Of a stretch of 24,392 bases of DNA, positions 16,737 to 24,392 are shown piece by piece. The notes below the pieces were generated by a model. It saw only the letters and a program-made list of their open reading frames with translations, had not been told where the DNA came from and made no database searches. Source of the DNA: Pavlovales sp. CCMP2436. Its lineage: Eukaryota > Haptophyta > Pavlovophyceae > Pavlovales. Location of the stretch: contig MU631509.1 in NCBI GenBank assembly GCA_026770615.1, positions 59,784 through 84,175 of the forward strand, written 5' to 3'. The position numbers were made by a program, and so were the translations under genes. How positions within the stretch are numbered: position 1 is the stretch's first letter; each line of letters opens with the position of its first letter.

Positions 16737-17532
16737 ATGCGGTGGCGTGCCCGCCCTGCGCTTATGGAAAGGGTGGAGCGCGAGCCGCACCTGCACGCCG
16801 GAATCAGCGCGGCACTGGCGCAGCGGCGCAGTAACACAGGCGAGCTGGTCAAGCGTTATTTTGCGGTTTTGAAGGGCGGTAAGCCGGGCTGCACGACCTT
16901 GCTCCAGGAGCTCCACCAGCACCAAGAGGCTGCCCACGACGGGCCGCTGCGATTCAGGTGCAGGTCCAGCCGCGAGGGCGCGGCTGCCGTGGTGATGAAA
17001 ACAGAGCGGAGACTCGGCGTGAAGCTTTCGCTCGACCCGCCGGCGAAGAAGGCGCGCAACGATTCGCTCACGACAGAGAAGATGCGCCAGCGCACTACAG
17101 ATCGAGCGGCTGCGCCAGCGCACTACCCGCCTCGCCGGAGAGCTCGAGTCTCGCGGTGCGCAGATCTGCCTCACGTCCGAGAGTCTGGCGCGTTGGAAAG
17201 TGCGCTGGTGGAGTGGCTCGAGGGTCAGGGGCCTCTGCCGCAGCTCACAACGAGTGAGCAGCCAGGGAGCGGGCTGTTCGAGCGCGCGCGGGTAGAGACG
17301 CAGTTCGCAGCCGTGCGGAAATCGATTGCCTCGATCTCCGAGTGCGAGAATCAGGCTTCGGGCAAAGTACGACCAAGAGCTTATGACGCTGGCGATGGAC
17401 ATGCTGGCGAAGTCGCCGGCAGCTTACGAGGTGCTGCGGCGGAGCGGCGTGGTCAAGATGCCCCACCCGGCGACAGTGCGTAAATATCTAGAAATACTTC
17501 CGTCCCCTGACAGCACCGGACCCAAGTGTTGA
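16737..17532 (+). pseudogene. P-element/THAP9-like transposase fragment, frameshifted
   Basis: Coding character moves between frames. First comes a Lys-rich region ending KKARNDSLTTEKMRQRT. Next, in another frame, is a coiled-coil-like QIERLRQRTTRLAGELESRG. Last is a frame reading AKYDQELMTLAMDMLAKSP followed by AAYEVLRR and MPHPATVRKYL, to TGA 17530-17532. The last segment matches the helix-turn-helix region of P-element/THAP9 transposases (AY.flR...LPhPsTlrkyl). The RNase H domain that should follow is missing because family A repeat sequence begins at about 17482. Cys pairs near 16717 could be remains of an N-terminal zinc finger, though this is unsure. Confidence 0.45.
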
Positions 17533-17787
17533 AAAAACACTCGGATCAAGGGACCTTTGCAGAGCACACGGATATCGTCCCCACCGCTAAGGCTGATCAG
17601 GCACACGACAGTCGACGACTCTCTGACTGATGCGCTGACCAGCCGCTGCTGCCTCTCGCTCGTCTCAAAATGCAGCTCGCCTGCGCACGTGCCGCACCTG
17701 TAGCACAAAATAAACAGACAAATAACCTCCGGTAGCCTGAATCCCACTGTGTGATTCTTGTCTACGAGGGGCAAGAATCACACGGTG
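17482..17787 (-). mobile_element. Dispersed repeat family A, inverted copy with terminal hairpin
   Basis: Includes the AGTGTTGAAAAAACACT hairpin, the CGGATCAAGGGACCTTTGCA block shared with 1473-1504 and 2112-2143, the CAAAATGCAGCTC block, and a terminal hairpin at 17745-17760/17772-17787 (CACTGTGTGATTCTTG, one mismatch). The left flank TCTAG...TTCCGTCCCC is shared with 9660, so that piece also belongs to the repeat. Confidence 0.7.
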
Positions 17788-17808
17788 TGGGCTCATTGTA
17801 GTCCCGGT

Positions 17809-18454
17809 CTACCCCACCCCCTCAGGGGGGTGGGCCTCGGGCTCAGTATGTTGGGGCGTGTTTTCGAGGCATTGCTCCTCCCTCCTGCGCTTTTGGCGTG
17901 CCTCTGCAGTCTGCTGGCTGCTGGGGTGTGCGGGTCTGTGGCCCTGCTTTTGGCTGCGTGAATGGGCGCAGAACACGGTGGTGTGGGGCTCTGACGGAGG
18001 TCGTTCCGCTATTGTCTGTGGGTGGCTGCGTCATGCGAGTCCGCTTTCGTTCCGCTGCCGATTGTTGTGTCTGGTCCAGCACCATAGGTGGTGTGTATGT
18101 TTGCTTGGCTTCCAGTGGGCGTTTGGCTGAGCGCAATATGCGCGGGTGAGACGCTGGCATGTGCACGTCCGCTGTGGTGTGTGCGGCTGCAGCTCGTGGC
18201 GTCGGTAGAGCGGTTGGGTTTGGCCTCTGTGGGGTGGCCGGCTTTCGCCTAGGCCTGCGGGTGGTTGGGGTCTGTCCCTGTGGTGTGGCGACCTTGGTTC
18301 GGCTCTGTGTGCGTTTGCGTGGTGGGCTTGTTGTGGTATCGTGTAGCGAGGTGGGCATTGTCGTTGTTGGTGGCTCGGGGGTCTGTGCATGCTCCCACTT
18401 AGTAGATGTCTGATCATCATCAGTGGTAGGGACGGTACAGTCATGGACGGGCAT
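17809..18454 (-). mobile_element. Second LINE-like 3' end, frameshifted
   Basis: The minus strand encodes a Pro/Thr/Arg-rich low-complexity stretch from 18454. In the neighbouring frame it ends EPEAHPPEGVG, matching the C-terminus EAQPRQGVG of the element at 14232. The DNA at this point (CCACCCCCTCAGGGGGGTGG, a hairpin at 17814-17833) parallels 14236-14257. These are two members of one retroelement family that diverge upstream. Confidence 0.5.
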
Positions 18455-18901
18455 TACTTCTTTTATAATAGTTTTTTTAACGTCCTCCGACTTGCAGCCC
18501 GAAAGCGTACGGGCATGACATGGGAGGGTCAGCGCATCGGTCGACTCATGTGCTATCTTACTCTTCGCGTCGTCTCTCCGCTACGATCCTTGCTCGTCGT
18601 CGCATCGCGCCGCCGCGATCCTGCGCATAATTACAACAAAACATACTCGCAAAAACCTCCGTATAGCCTGAACCGTGCGCTATGCTGTACCCGCAAATGT
18701 GGGCACCGCCTAGTACGTGGGGTGGTGTGTGTAGACTACAGTCATAGACGGGTATTAATAAAGCTCGGCATTAAGAAACTGAGCCTCAATGTTTGAGCCT
18801 TGTTCGTATGTATGTAACTTAACTATTGTTTGTATGTATTTTGCTGAGAAAGTGAGCCTCACTCTGATTCTTTACTTTCTTTATGCCCGTCTATGACTGT
18901 A
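18434..18901. repeat. Threefold repeat of TACAGTCATAGACGGG
   Basis: GGTACAGTCATGGACGGGCA at 18434, ACTACAGTCATAGACGGGTA at 18735 and, inverted, ATGCCCGTCTATGACTGTAT at 18883. The second and third form an inverted pair about 125 bp apart. The nearby TAACGTCCTCCGACTTGCAG (18478) is shared with 478-497 in P450-like intron 2. This is mosaic transposon debris. Confidence 0.6.
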
Positions 18902-19992
18902 TCCTATTCCTTGTCTCAGGAAGGGTGCGGCCCTGCGTTATCTAGGCTGCGGCCTTGCCCTGTGTGTTTCGGCTGGTTTTAGTTCTAGTGTTATGGTGCT
19001 TGACCGTGTTACCCGTTCTTGGCTGGGGTTGGCGATGCTTCACTTTTCCGTTTGTTATTCGTGGCTCCTTGCGTTATGGTTTTTTAGCCTTGTTGTTTTC
19101 TCCTTTGAGGTTTTGGTTTCGTTGTAGTTATTCTTTCTGACTCTCCTCCGGTGTTGTTTCCTGTGTGATTGTCTTCTGTTTGTTGCGATTGTTCTAGCTC
19201 TGCGTGTAATCTCTACAGTCTTCACCTTTTTGCTTCCTATGTTCCTTTTTGAGGGAGACGCTTGCTCTCCTTTGGTTCGTGTAGTGTGCTTGCCCTAATC
19301 ATAGACATAGTTTGCTGTCCTCAAATCTTTGTTCTCCGATACTTCCTCTCCCGTTGATATATAGCGTGTGTTTTGTTCGGATGGGGTTGTATGTGCATTT
19401 GGCGTTTTGGCAGGGACTTGTGTGTGTTCTTGTTGTGGTCTGGGATTGCGCTGTTGACGCTCGTTGTGGGAAGCAGGCTTAGTCGGCGTAGGCCTGCTCG
19501 TATCATCATTTCTCTATTTTGGGGATCGTAGTTATCTTGCACCGTTACATCGAAAGGCAAACTGAGCCTCAGTGTTTTCGGATAAAATCTGAAGAAAGCG
19601 AGGCACGAAGAAAAAAATCGCCTTTATTTTTTATACACATGTCTTATATTTTAGAGAGTTCAGTCAGTGTGGTACGTGGCTACTCTTATACGTGGACGAG
19701 GAGGCGGATAGTTGCTATGCTATGTATCATATGGGTCGAAATCCGAATTAGTGGCGCGATTCCGCAGTGGGGAGGGAGGGGGAAAAGCTGTGGGCGTGAC
19801 AAGGAGGTAGACATTGTTCGCCCCTGTGGGCTAAGTGCCGATAGAGCTATCGAATAGAGCCGCTCCTCGACGGACAAAGCCTACTTAGTGTGCCTCTCGT
19901 GTGCCTCTGGGGTCGACGACATGCTAAAGGTAACTAACATTTCCGATAGTCTCAGCGCTCGGAAGCAAAAAAAAAATCGCGGTTACCGAAGG
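18902..19992. other. T/G-rich intergenic stretch, possibly decayed retroelement
   Basis: The minus strand has a Lys/Arg/Asn/Thr-rich open frame (19321-19560) and further interrupted coding-like pieces between 19000 and 19320. None is supported by a recognised domain. I annotate no gene here. Confidence 0.3.
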
Positions 19993-20071
19993 GACCCTGA
20001 GGAGTTATAGTTGCAAATTTGTGAACGGGGCGCCGCCTCACTCACGAATCTGCCACTAACTCCCTAGGGTC
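19993..20071. mobile_element. ~30-bp inverted repeat with short loop, MITE-like
   Basis: GACCCTGAGGAGTTA..TTGTGA (19993-20024) is complementary, with mismatches, to TCACGAATCTGCCACTAACTCCCTAGGGTC split as TCACGAATC...CTAGGGTC at 20042-20071. A sequence between 20072 and 20380 shows nothing further. Confidence 0.55.
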
Positions 20072-20499
20072 AAAATCGGTTCGAGAGTTGATTCACCAGA
20101 CTTTTCGTAATTTTCCCCCGGACTAGCTATGCTGGCCACTTATTCAAATTTCGACCGACCCATGTATGTCACCAAACTCCATGATTCTCCTTGAGGCCAC
20201 TAAGCGCCCTGTATAATTCAGCGGGGACCCGATATGTTTGAAATCGTCAGGAAATAGAGGCAGCCGTGAGTCACATACTGAATTGGTTATTGGTTATTTT
20301 TATTTCATATTGACATATTCTATTTAGGTACAATGACGTTTACATTGCTGCCCAGCAAAATATGTATTCATTTTGACTACTGATAGCTTAGTTATAGCAC
20401 TCATTTGAGGTGCATAATTGAGTTATCATCGACAATGCGCGAGTCCAGCGCCTGTCCGATAGAGACCCGGCTGACTTTCTTTTGAGTTTAAGTCCGGTC

Positions 20500-23400
20500 T
20501 CAACAGGAGTGGTCAAGCGCACTGCAGATGAGCTCGCAGCTGCGCGCCGCATCCTCCGCCGCGCACGCGCACAGCTCCACCTCCCGCGCGGCGGCCGCCG
20601 CCAGCGCCCCGCGCGTCTGGTCCGCCTCTGGATGCTCGGGAGCCGATGCCGCTGCCACCTGCGCGCTGCGTGCAAGCTCACTCACCTGAGAAATAATTAA
20701 TACACAACACTAGCTATTCACATGCAATAACTAAGTTCCATTAAATAAACAGCGCATAGACGGCTACGAGTCACATTGAAACCCCCTCCCCCCACCCCTC
20801 TACCACCCCCATTATTATTATAAGCGGCTCAGCATGCTTCGACAGGTGGTGTTCGCTCATAGACTTGATCGACGTCAAACATCAGTCCTGGCAGTAGGGG
20901 GGGTGGTAGAGGTGAAGTTGGTGGCGAACTCTTAGCAGATGCGAATTATAAGTATATACACGACAAACAGCAACCAGCTAATCATCTCCTTAACCGCCCT
21001 AGCCCGGGCACACTACCGGAGTTCCATTGGCACGCGCAGTGGCGCCCAAGCCAGCGCAGCCGGCCAAGGCACGCAGCAGGCAATGGGCGACGCAGCGCTC
21101 AGACTAGCACACCATTTAGGACAGGCAGACGTCAGCTTGAATCCCTATCAGTCACATACAAAGAAAATGAAGAAAGTCAACTTGCAGCCGAAGGCATACG
21201 GGAATGAGCTTGTGTGTGCGTATGCGTGTATTTGTGTGCGTATTTTAGGTATTTTATCTTGAATAGTATTTTTTAAAAAAAACATAGCTCACTTCTGGAG
21301 CCAGGTCTCGGTTGTATTAAAAAAAAAACCAAACTGTTAAGTACCCGTTTACAATTTACAGTTCTTCAGAATAAAAATCGTGTTGGATTGTACCTTGCCG
21401 GCAAGGGATTGCCGGCAAGGTATTAATCAAGAACAGGGTCCTGGCTCCAGCAGCTTATTACGCTTTTTTGTCTATTTGTGTGTGTGTATTTCGAATTTCG
21501 TATTACATTTTTTTTTTGAATATTATTTAGAATGCAAGACAAAAGAGCGCACTTAACCCACTCCGCGCAGCCACGCGCTTCAGCGCACAGCGCACAATTA
21601 AAATACACACGTAAATTAATGAATCGAACTATTTCGACTTGTAAACACATGTACCGTCGCTTAGAGGTATCGAGCCATTAGGGTTACACTCGCACACACA
21701 TACACACAGACACGCACCCGCTCTGCGCAGCCAAGCGCCTCAGCGCGCAGGGCGGCACCGAGCGCAGCTGTGCGCTGGCGGGCGTCATCGTTCGACACTA
21801 CTGTATTATAATAGTATAAGTTTTATCAATAATAGCAATAGCAGGAGCAGGAGCAATATCAATAGCAATAACAGCAGCAGCAGCAGCACAACAACAGTAA
21901 TTAGAATAGTTACGCCTAGACGCTGGCATCCGAGGCCACCTGGACGCAGAGACTGCGCCCCAGGCGGTAGAAGGGGCATCATGACATACATCCCTCGGTT
22001 GTAGTGAAAGCATATCTTCCGTTACGGCCAGACGTAACGGAAGATACGAATAGTAGCAATTACCTTTAGTTGCAGATGTAACGGAAGTTCGTAACAGCCA
22101 GACGTAACCGTTGGATAGATCGGTGGCTGCCTCGAGCAGCGCGAGGAGCAGCGCGCCCTCCGCGGATACGCACCCAAACTTCGACGAGAAGCCTGTGATG
22201 AGGATGCAGACAGTCAGAATATCTTACTAGAAATACTATCAAAAAAAAAAAAAAAAAACGCTCACGGCTTCGCTGCGACGAGAGTGCAGCGGCGAGCAGG
22301 GCGCGTAGCACCCCAGACCTCTCTGACCAATCTCCCGGCCTTCCACCGGTCTGCGCGACGGGCTCAGCGGAGGGGGGCTCGGTGGTGGGCTCGGCGGCGG
22401 GCTGGGTGGCGTCGGGATAGTGCGCGAGCGGACGACGGAGCTCTAATAAGAATGATCAATAATAATAATAATGGGGGGGTGGGGTGGGGGGGGGGGGGTT
22501 GGGGAGGCAGATGACAGTTAGGCGCCCGCACAGACATATTAATAATATAGACATGCAATATTATTAGCAATGTAAAAATGAACGCAGCCGCGTGCGAAGG
22601 GTCGTGAGATATGCCCATAATAAGATTCTGACCTGTCTGCCCCCCTTCCAACTGGCTACAGCCCGTCTGGCCACTGCCAATGCCCGTGCCATCCATCTGG
22701 CCAGCGCCAGTCTGCCCCCCAGTGTCTACAGTGTCTACAGCTCTGGGGACCATCTGGGCCGCTTCCACTTGGCTGAGGCTTGGCTGCGTGGGGGAAGGGG
22801 GGGGTCAGGGGGGGGTTGTTCAATGTGGCAGGGGTATGATTGGGGTTGGGGGTAGAGCTAGTTAGTTGATATTCGAAGCGTGGGCTTGGCTGCGTGGAAG
22901 GGGGGAGGGGGGGAAGTTAACAGTCAGAGCGGACAGTCAGGGAAGCGGGCGTCGAGCAGTAAAACGCATTGTGTACCGAGGGAGAGGGTTATCGTTGTGG
23001 TAGGGGTCGGGTTGGGGCTGAGGTATTGTAAGCTCGCATGAACGGAAATACTACGGGTTGCATATGTAACTCTAATCTTTTGCAATTAATTAATTAATTG
23101 ATGAAATATTACCTGCGTGGGGAGGGCTGGGCTGGCTGGCTGCGTATAGACTCCCGGCCCGCCACCCCTACCACCTCCACCCCAACCCAACCCGCCGCCT
23201 AGCCGAGCATCAAGCCCACCGCCGCCGAGCCCGCCATCAAGCCCACCGCTGAGCCCGCCGTCAAGCCCACCGCTGAGCCCACCACCCAGCCCGCCGCCTA
23301 GCCCGCCACCTAGCCCACTGCCGAGCCCACTGCCGAGCCCGCCGTCAAGCCAACCGCTGAGCCCGCCGCCTAGCCGGCCCTCATCACCTTCCATTTCGAG

Positions 23401-24376
23401 CGCGTTTCTCCCAGACTCTCGAGGACTCACGGACACCTGGTGTGTATGTGTGTGTGTGTGTGTGGGGGGGAAGGGTCTAGGGGTCGGAAGCAGGCATTGC
23501 GATAGCACTCGATATAAGGTAGCTAGCTAGAAAAAGGAAACTAAATCAAAACCAACCAAAACCAAGAATAAAGTTTTTTTTTTCACCGACTCCCCTCCCT
23601 GTGCAAGAATTGCGTGTGTGAATGCAAGTTTAAACGGCCAGGTTTGCGTGTGTGATATCGATCAAGATAGGGTAGCTAACAATAACAACAACGACGACCA
23701 TCACACAGAAAAGAACAAACAAAACTTAAAAAAAAAAAAAAAAAAACTCACCAACTCCCCCTCTCCCTCCGCAAGAGTTGCGTGTGCAAAAGTGAGTTGA
23801 CACAGCCAGTGACGCGCGTGTGCTGCCTCCAGTGGACAGTCCGGGAGAACAATTGAGTCCGGCAGAACCTTTGAGAGAGGGGTGAGTGGATGGGGGGGTG
23901 GCATGTGCGGTAGAAAAACAGCTATATTAAAGCAACATTTTTGTGATGATGATGATGAGAGTATAGAGCTCAAAATAGGATTTACCTATGATGGAATTAC
24001 TACACTTTTTGTTATAGTGGTACAACTGATAACATTAATACGTACACTAAGTAACACCAATAATACCACAACAACAACAACAATAAAATTTTTATCATCA
24101 TAATATAGGATTCACCTCTGAGTCTGGTGCTGCAAGTGTGAGCAACCGTTATAACATCTCGTAATTATTATATTTCGTTTTAATTGTAATTTATTATTTA
24201 CCTTTGGGTCCGGTGCTGCGAGTGTGAGCAACCGTTGCCCGAGAGAAATTGCAGTTGATGGGAGGTTTTTTCGGAGGTGACCCCACAGTTGGGCGGCGGG
24301 CTGGGCGGCGGCGATGTGACATGTGGGCTCCAGTGGGGTAGCGCACAGTAACTGGGCTGTCGTGAGCAGTGCTCGG
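20500..24376 (-). CDS. Multi-exon alanine-rich protein of unknown function (5' partial)
   Basis: Nine exons fit with consistent phases: 24202-24376, 23752-23868, 23113-23436, 22633-22783, 22266-22322 (start uncertain, alternative 22350), 22064-22192, 21914-21952 (weak), 21718-21767 and 20500-20685 (TGA). Donors include CAAAG|GTAAAT, GTTG|GTGAGT, GCAG|GTAATA, ACAG|GTCAGA, AGCC|GTGAGC and AAAG|GTAATT. Acceptors follow CT-rich tracts. Peptides look coding: RALLTTAQLLCATPLEP, EAAHARHWLCQLTFAHATLA, GVLRALLAAALSSQ, SAEGALLLALLEAATDLS, and a C-terminus ELARSAQVAAAS..SCELICSALDHSC. Exon 3 adds ~60 residues of GGLGGGLSGGLD repeats. It is mostly helical, with no recognised domain or targeting signal. 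Upstream exons lie beyond 24376. Confidence 0.6.
20793..20914. mobile_element. Inverted-repeat element with conserved 37-bp core
   Basis: ACCCCTCTACCACCCCC at 20794-20810 is complementary, apart from gaps in the G run, to GGGGGGGTGGTAGAGGT at 20897-20913. Between them lies the AGCGGCTCAGCATGCTTCGA core shared with 9409-9446. It sits in the last intron of the minus-strand gene. Confidence 0.5.
21045..21151 (+). mobile_element. SINE-like element
   Basis: CCCAAGCCAGCGCAGCCGGC through GCTTGAATCCCTATCAG is the best match to the TSD-flanked copy at 14793-14902. It lies in the last intron of the minus-strand gene, in antisense orientation to it. No clear target duplication was seen. Confidence 0.75.
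21292..21453. mobile_element. MITE-like element, family B
   Basis: Terminal inverted repeat CTTCTGGAGCCAGG (21292-21305) against CCTGGCTCCAGCAG (21440-21453). The internal perfect palindrome CCTTGCCGGCAAGG (21393-21406) is followed by a second GATTGCCGGCAAGG. The relative is at 5002-5228. Confidence 0.6.
21553..21595 (-). repeat. Diverged copy of an exon end plus donor (exon 21718-21767)
   Basis: On the minus strand GCGCTGAAGCGCGTGGCTGC then GCGGAGTGG|GTTAAG parallels the exon end GCGCTGAGGCGCTTGGCTGC then GCAGAGCGG|GTGCGT. It lies about 120 bp into the downstream intron. Confidence 0.7.
22013..22046. repeat. Perfect 14-bp stem hairpin just downstream of exon 22064-22192
   Basis: TATCTTCCGTTACG and CGTAACGGAAGATA around a 6-base loop. 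On the minus strand it contains CTTCCGTTACGTCTGGC, made of words found in the preceding exon's last 45 nt (GTTACGTCTGGC and ACTTCCGTTAC). It looks like a rearranged copy of the exon end. Confidence 0.7.
22473..22504 (+). repeat. G-rich tract with quadruplex potential
   Basis: Four or more G runs separated by single T or TT, preceded by an AAT microsatellite, within an intron of the minus-strand gene. Read on the coding strand it is a C-rich polypyrimidine tract. Other long G or A runs occur at 22241-22258, 22795-22818 and 23729-23747. Confidence 0.8.
22883..22900 (-). repeat. Copy of an intron acceptor and exon start, upstream of the real one
   Basis: On the minus strand CTTCCACGCAG|CCAAGCC duplicates CCCACGCAG|CCAAGCC, the start of exon 22633-22783, about 110 bp further into the intron. 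It may act as an alternative 3' splice site. Confidence 0.55.
23584..23641 (-). repeat. Diverged copy of an exon end plus donor (exon 23752-23868)
   Basis: On the minus strand TGGCCGTTTAAACTTGCATT, CACACGCAATTCTTGC and GGGAGTCG|GTGAAA parallel the exon end TGGCTGTGTCAACTCACTTT, CACACGCAACTCTTGC and GGGAGTTG|GTGAGT. It lies ~110 bp into the intron. Confidence 0.7.
24114..24152 (-). repeat. Diverged copy of an exon end plus donor (exon 24202-24376)
   Basis: On the minus strand ACGGTTGCTCACACTTGCAG then CACCAGACTCAGAG|GTGAAT parallels ACGGTTGCTCACACTCGCAG then CACCGGACCCAAAG|GTAAAT at the exon end. A third, shorter trace (ATAG|GTAAATCCTAT) lies near 23975-23990. Confidence 0.75.
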
Positions 24377-24392
24377 CTGAAGGGGGAGGGGG

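Noticed and set aside
17424..17774. Minus-strand 116-residue ORF in the family A repeat
   Set aside because: Its peptide is shared in part with other family A copies, but those copies are frame-broken. No domain is recognised, so it is treated as repeat sequence.
18389..18796. Plus-strand 135-residue ORF
   Set aside because: It spans several dispersed repeat fragments and shows no conserved motif.

Overview
The window looks like nuclear DNA of a unicellular eukaryote, most likely a microalga such as a haptophyte or stramenopile. The evidence is GC-rich coding DNA in short exons with GT-AG introns, Sel1/MYND and P450-type genes, long homopolymer and CA tracts, and many decayed transposable elements. 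The lineage is an inference; nothing here fixes the species.

Layout. (1) 1-1851: last four exons (+) of a gene whose product resembles the C-terminal end of a cytochrome P450. (2) 1868-2150: copy of a dispersed repeat that recurs at 1473, 9660 and 17482. (3) 2584-4461 (-): an intronless gene joining an RPA1N-like OB fold, ten Sel1 repeats and a MYND zinc finger, interrupted by two in-frame TAG codons. (4) 4858-6550: tandem repeats, a short TIR element, a duplicated ~330-bp repeat and copies of a ~110-bp SINE-like element. (5) 6762-7634 (-): an all-helical gene of unknown function. (6) 7900-10000: foldback and TIR elements. (7) 10395-11310: two GC-rich minisatellites. (8) 11311-14170: an AT-rich island with a LamG-like gene broken only by two TGA codons and three small ORFs. 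It looks foreign, probably viral or from a virus-like element. (9) 14220-18454: two LINE-like 3' ends, one carrying a SINE-like insertion with a clean target-site duplication; a ~900-bp inverted repeat around a tRNA-like sequence; and a P-element/THAP9-like transposase fragment. (10) 18455-20380: repeat debris. (11) 20500-24376 (-): at least nine exons of an alanine-rich gene of unknown function that runs in from beyond the right edge.

The most notable pattern crosses both multi-exon genes. Several introns contain a diverged copy of the last 25-60 nt of the preceding exon together with its 5' splice site ('exon-end echoes'). It is seen in P450-like introns 2 and 3 and in at least four introns of the minus-strand gene. 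Second is the AT-rich island, whose largest gene reads through if UGA is tryptophan. There are no operons. Apart from the transposon genes, the genes appear functionally unrelated.
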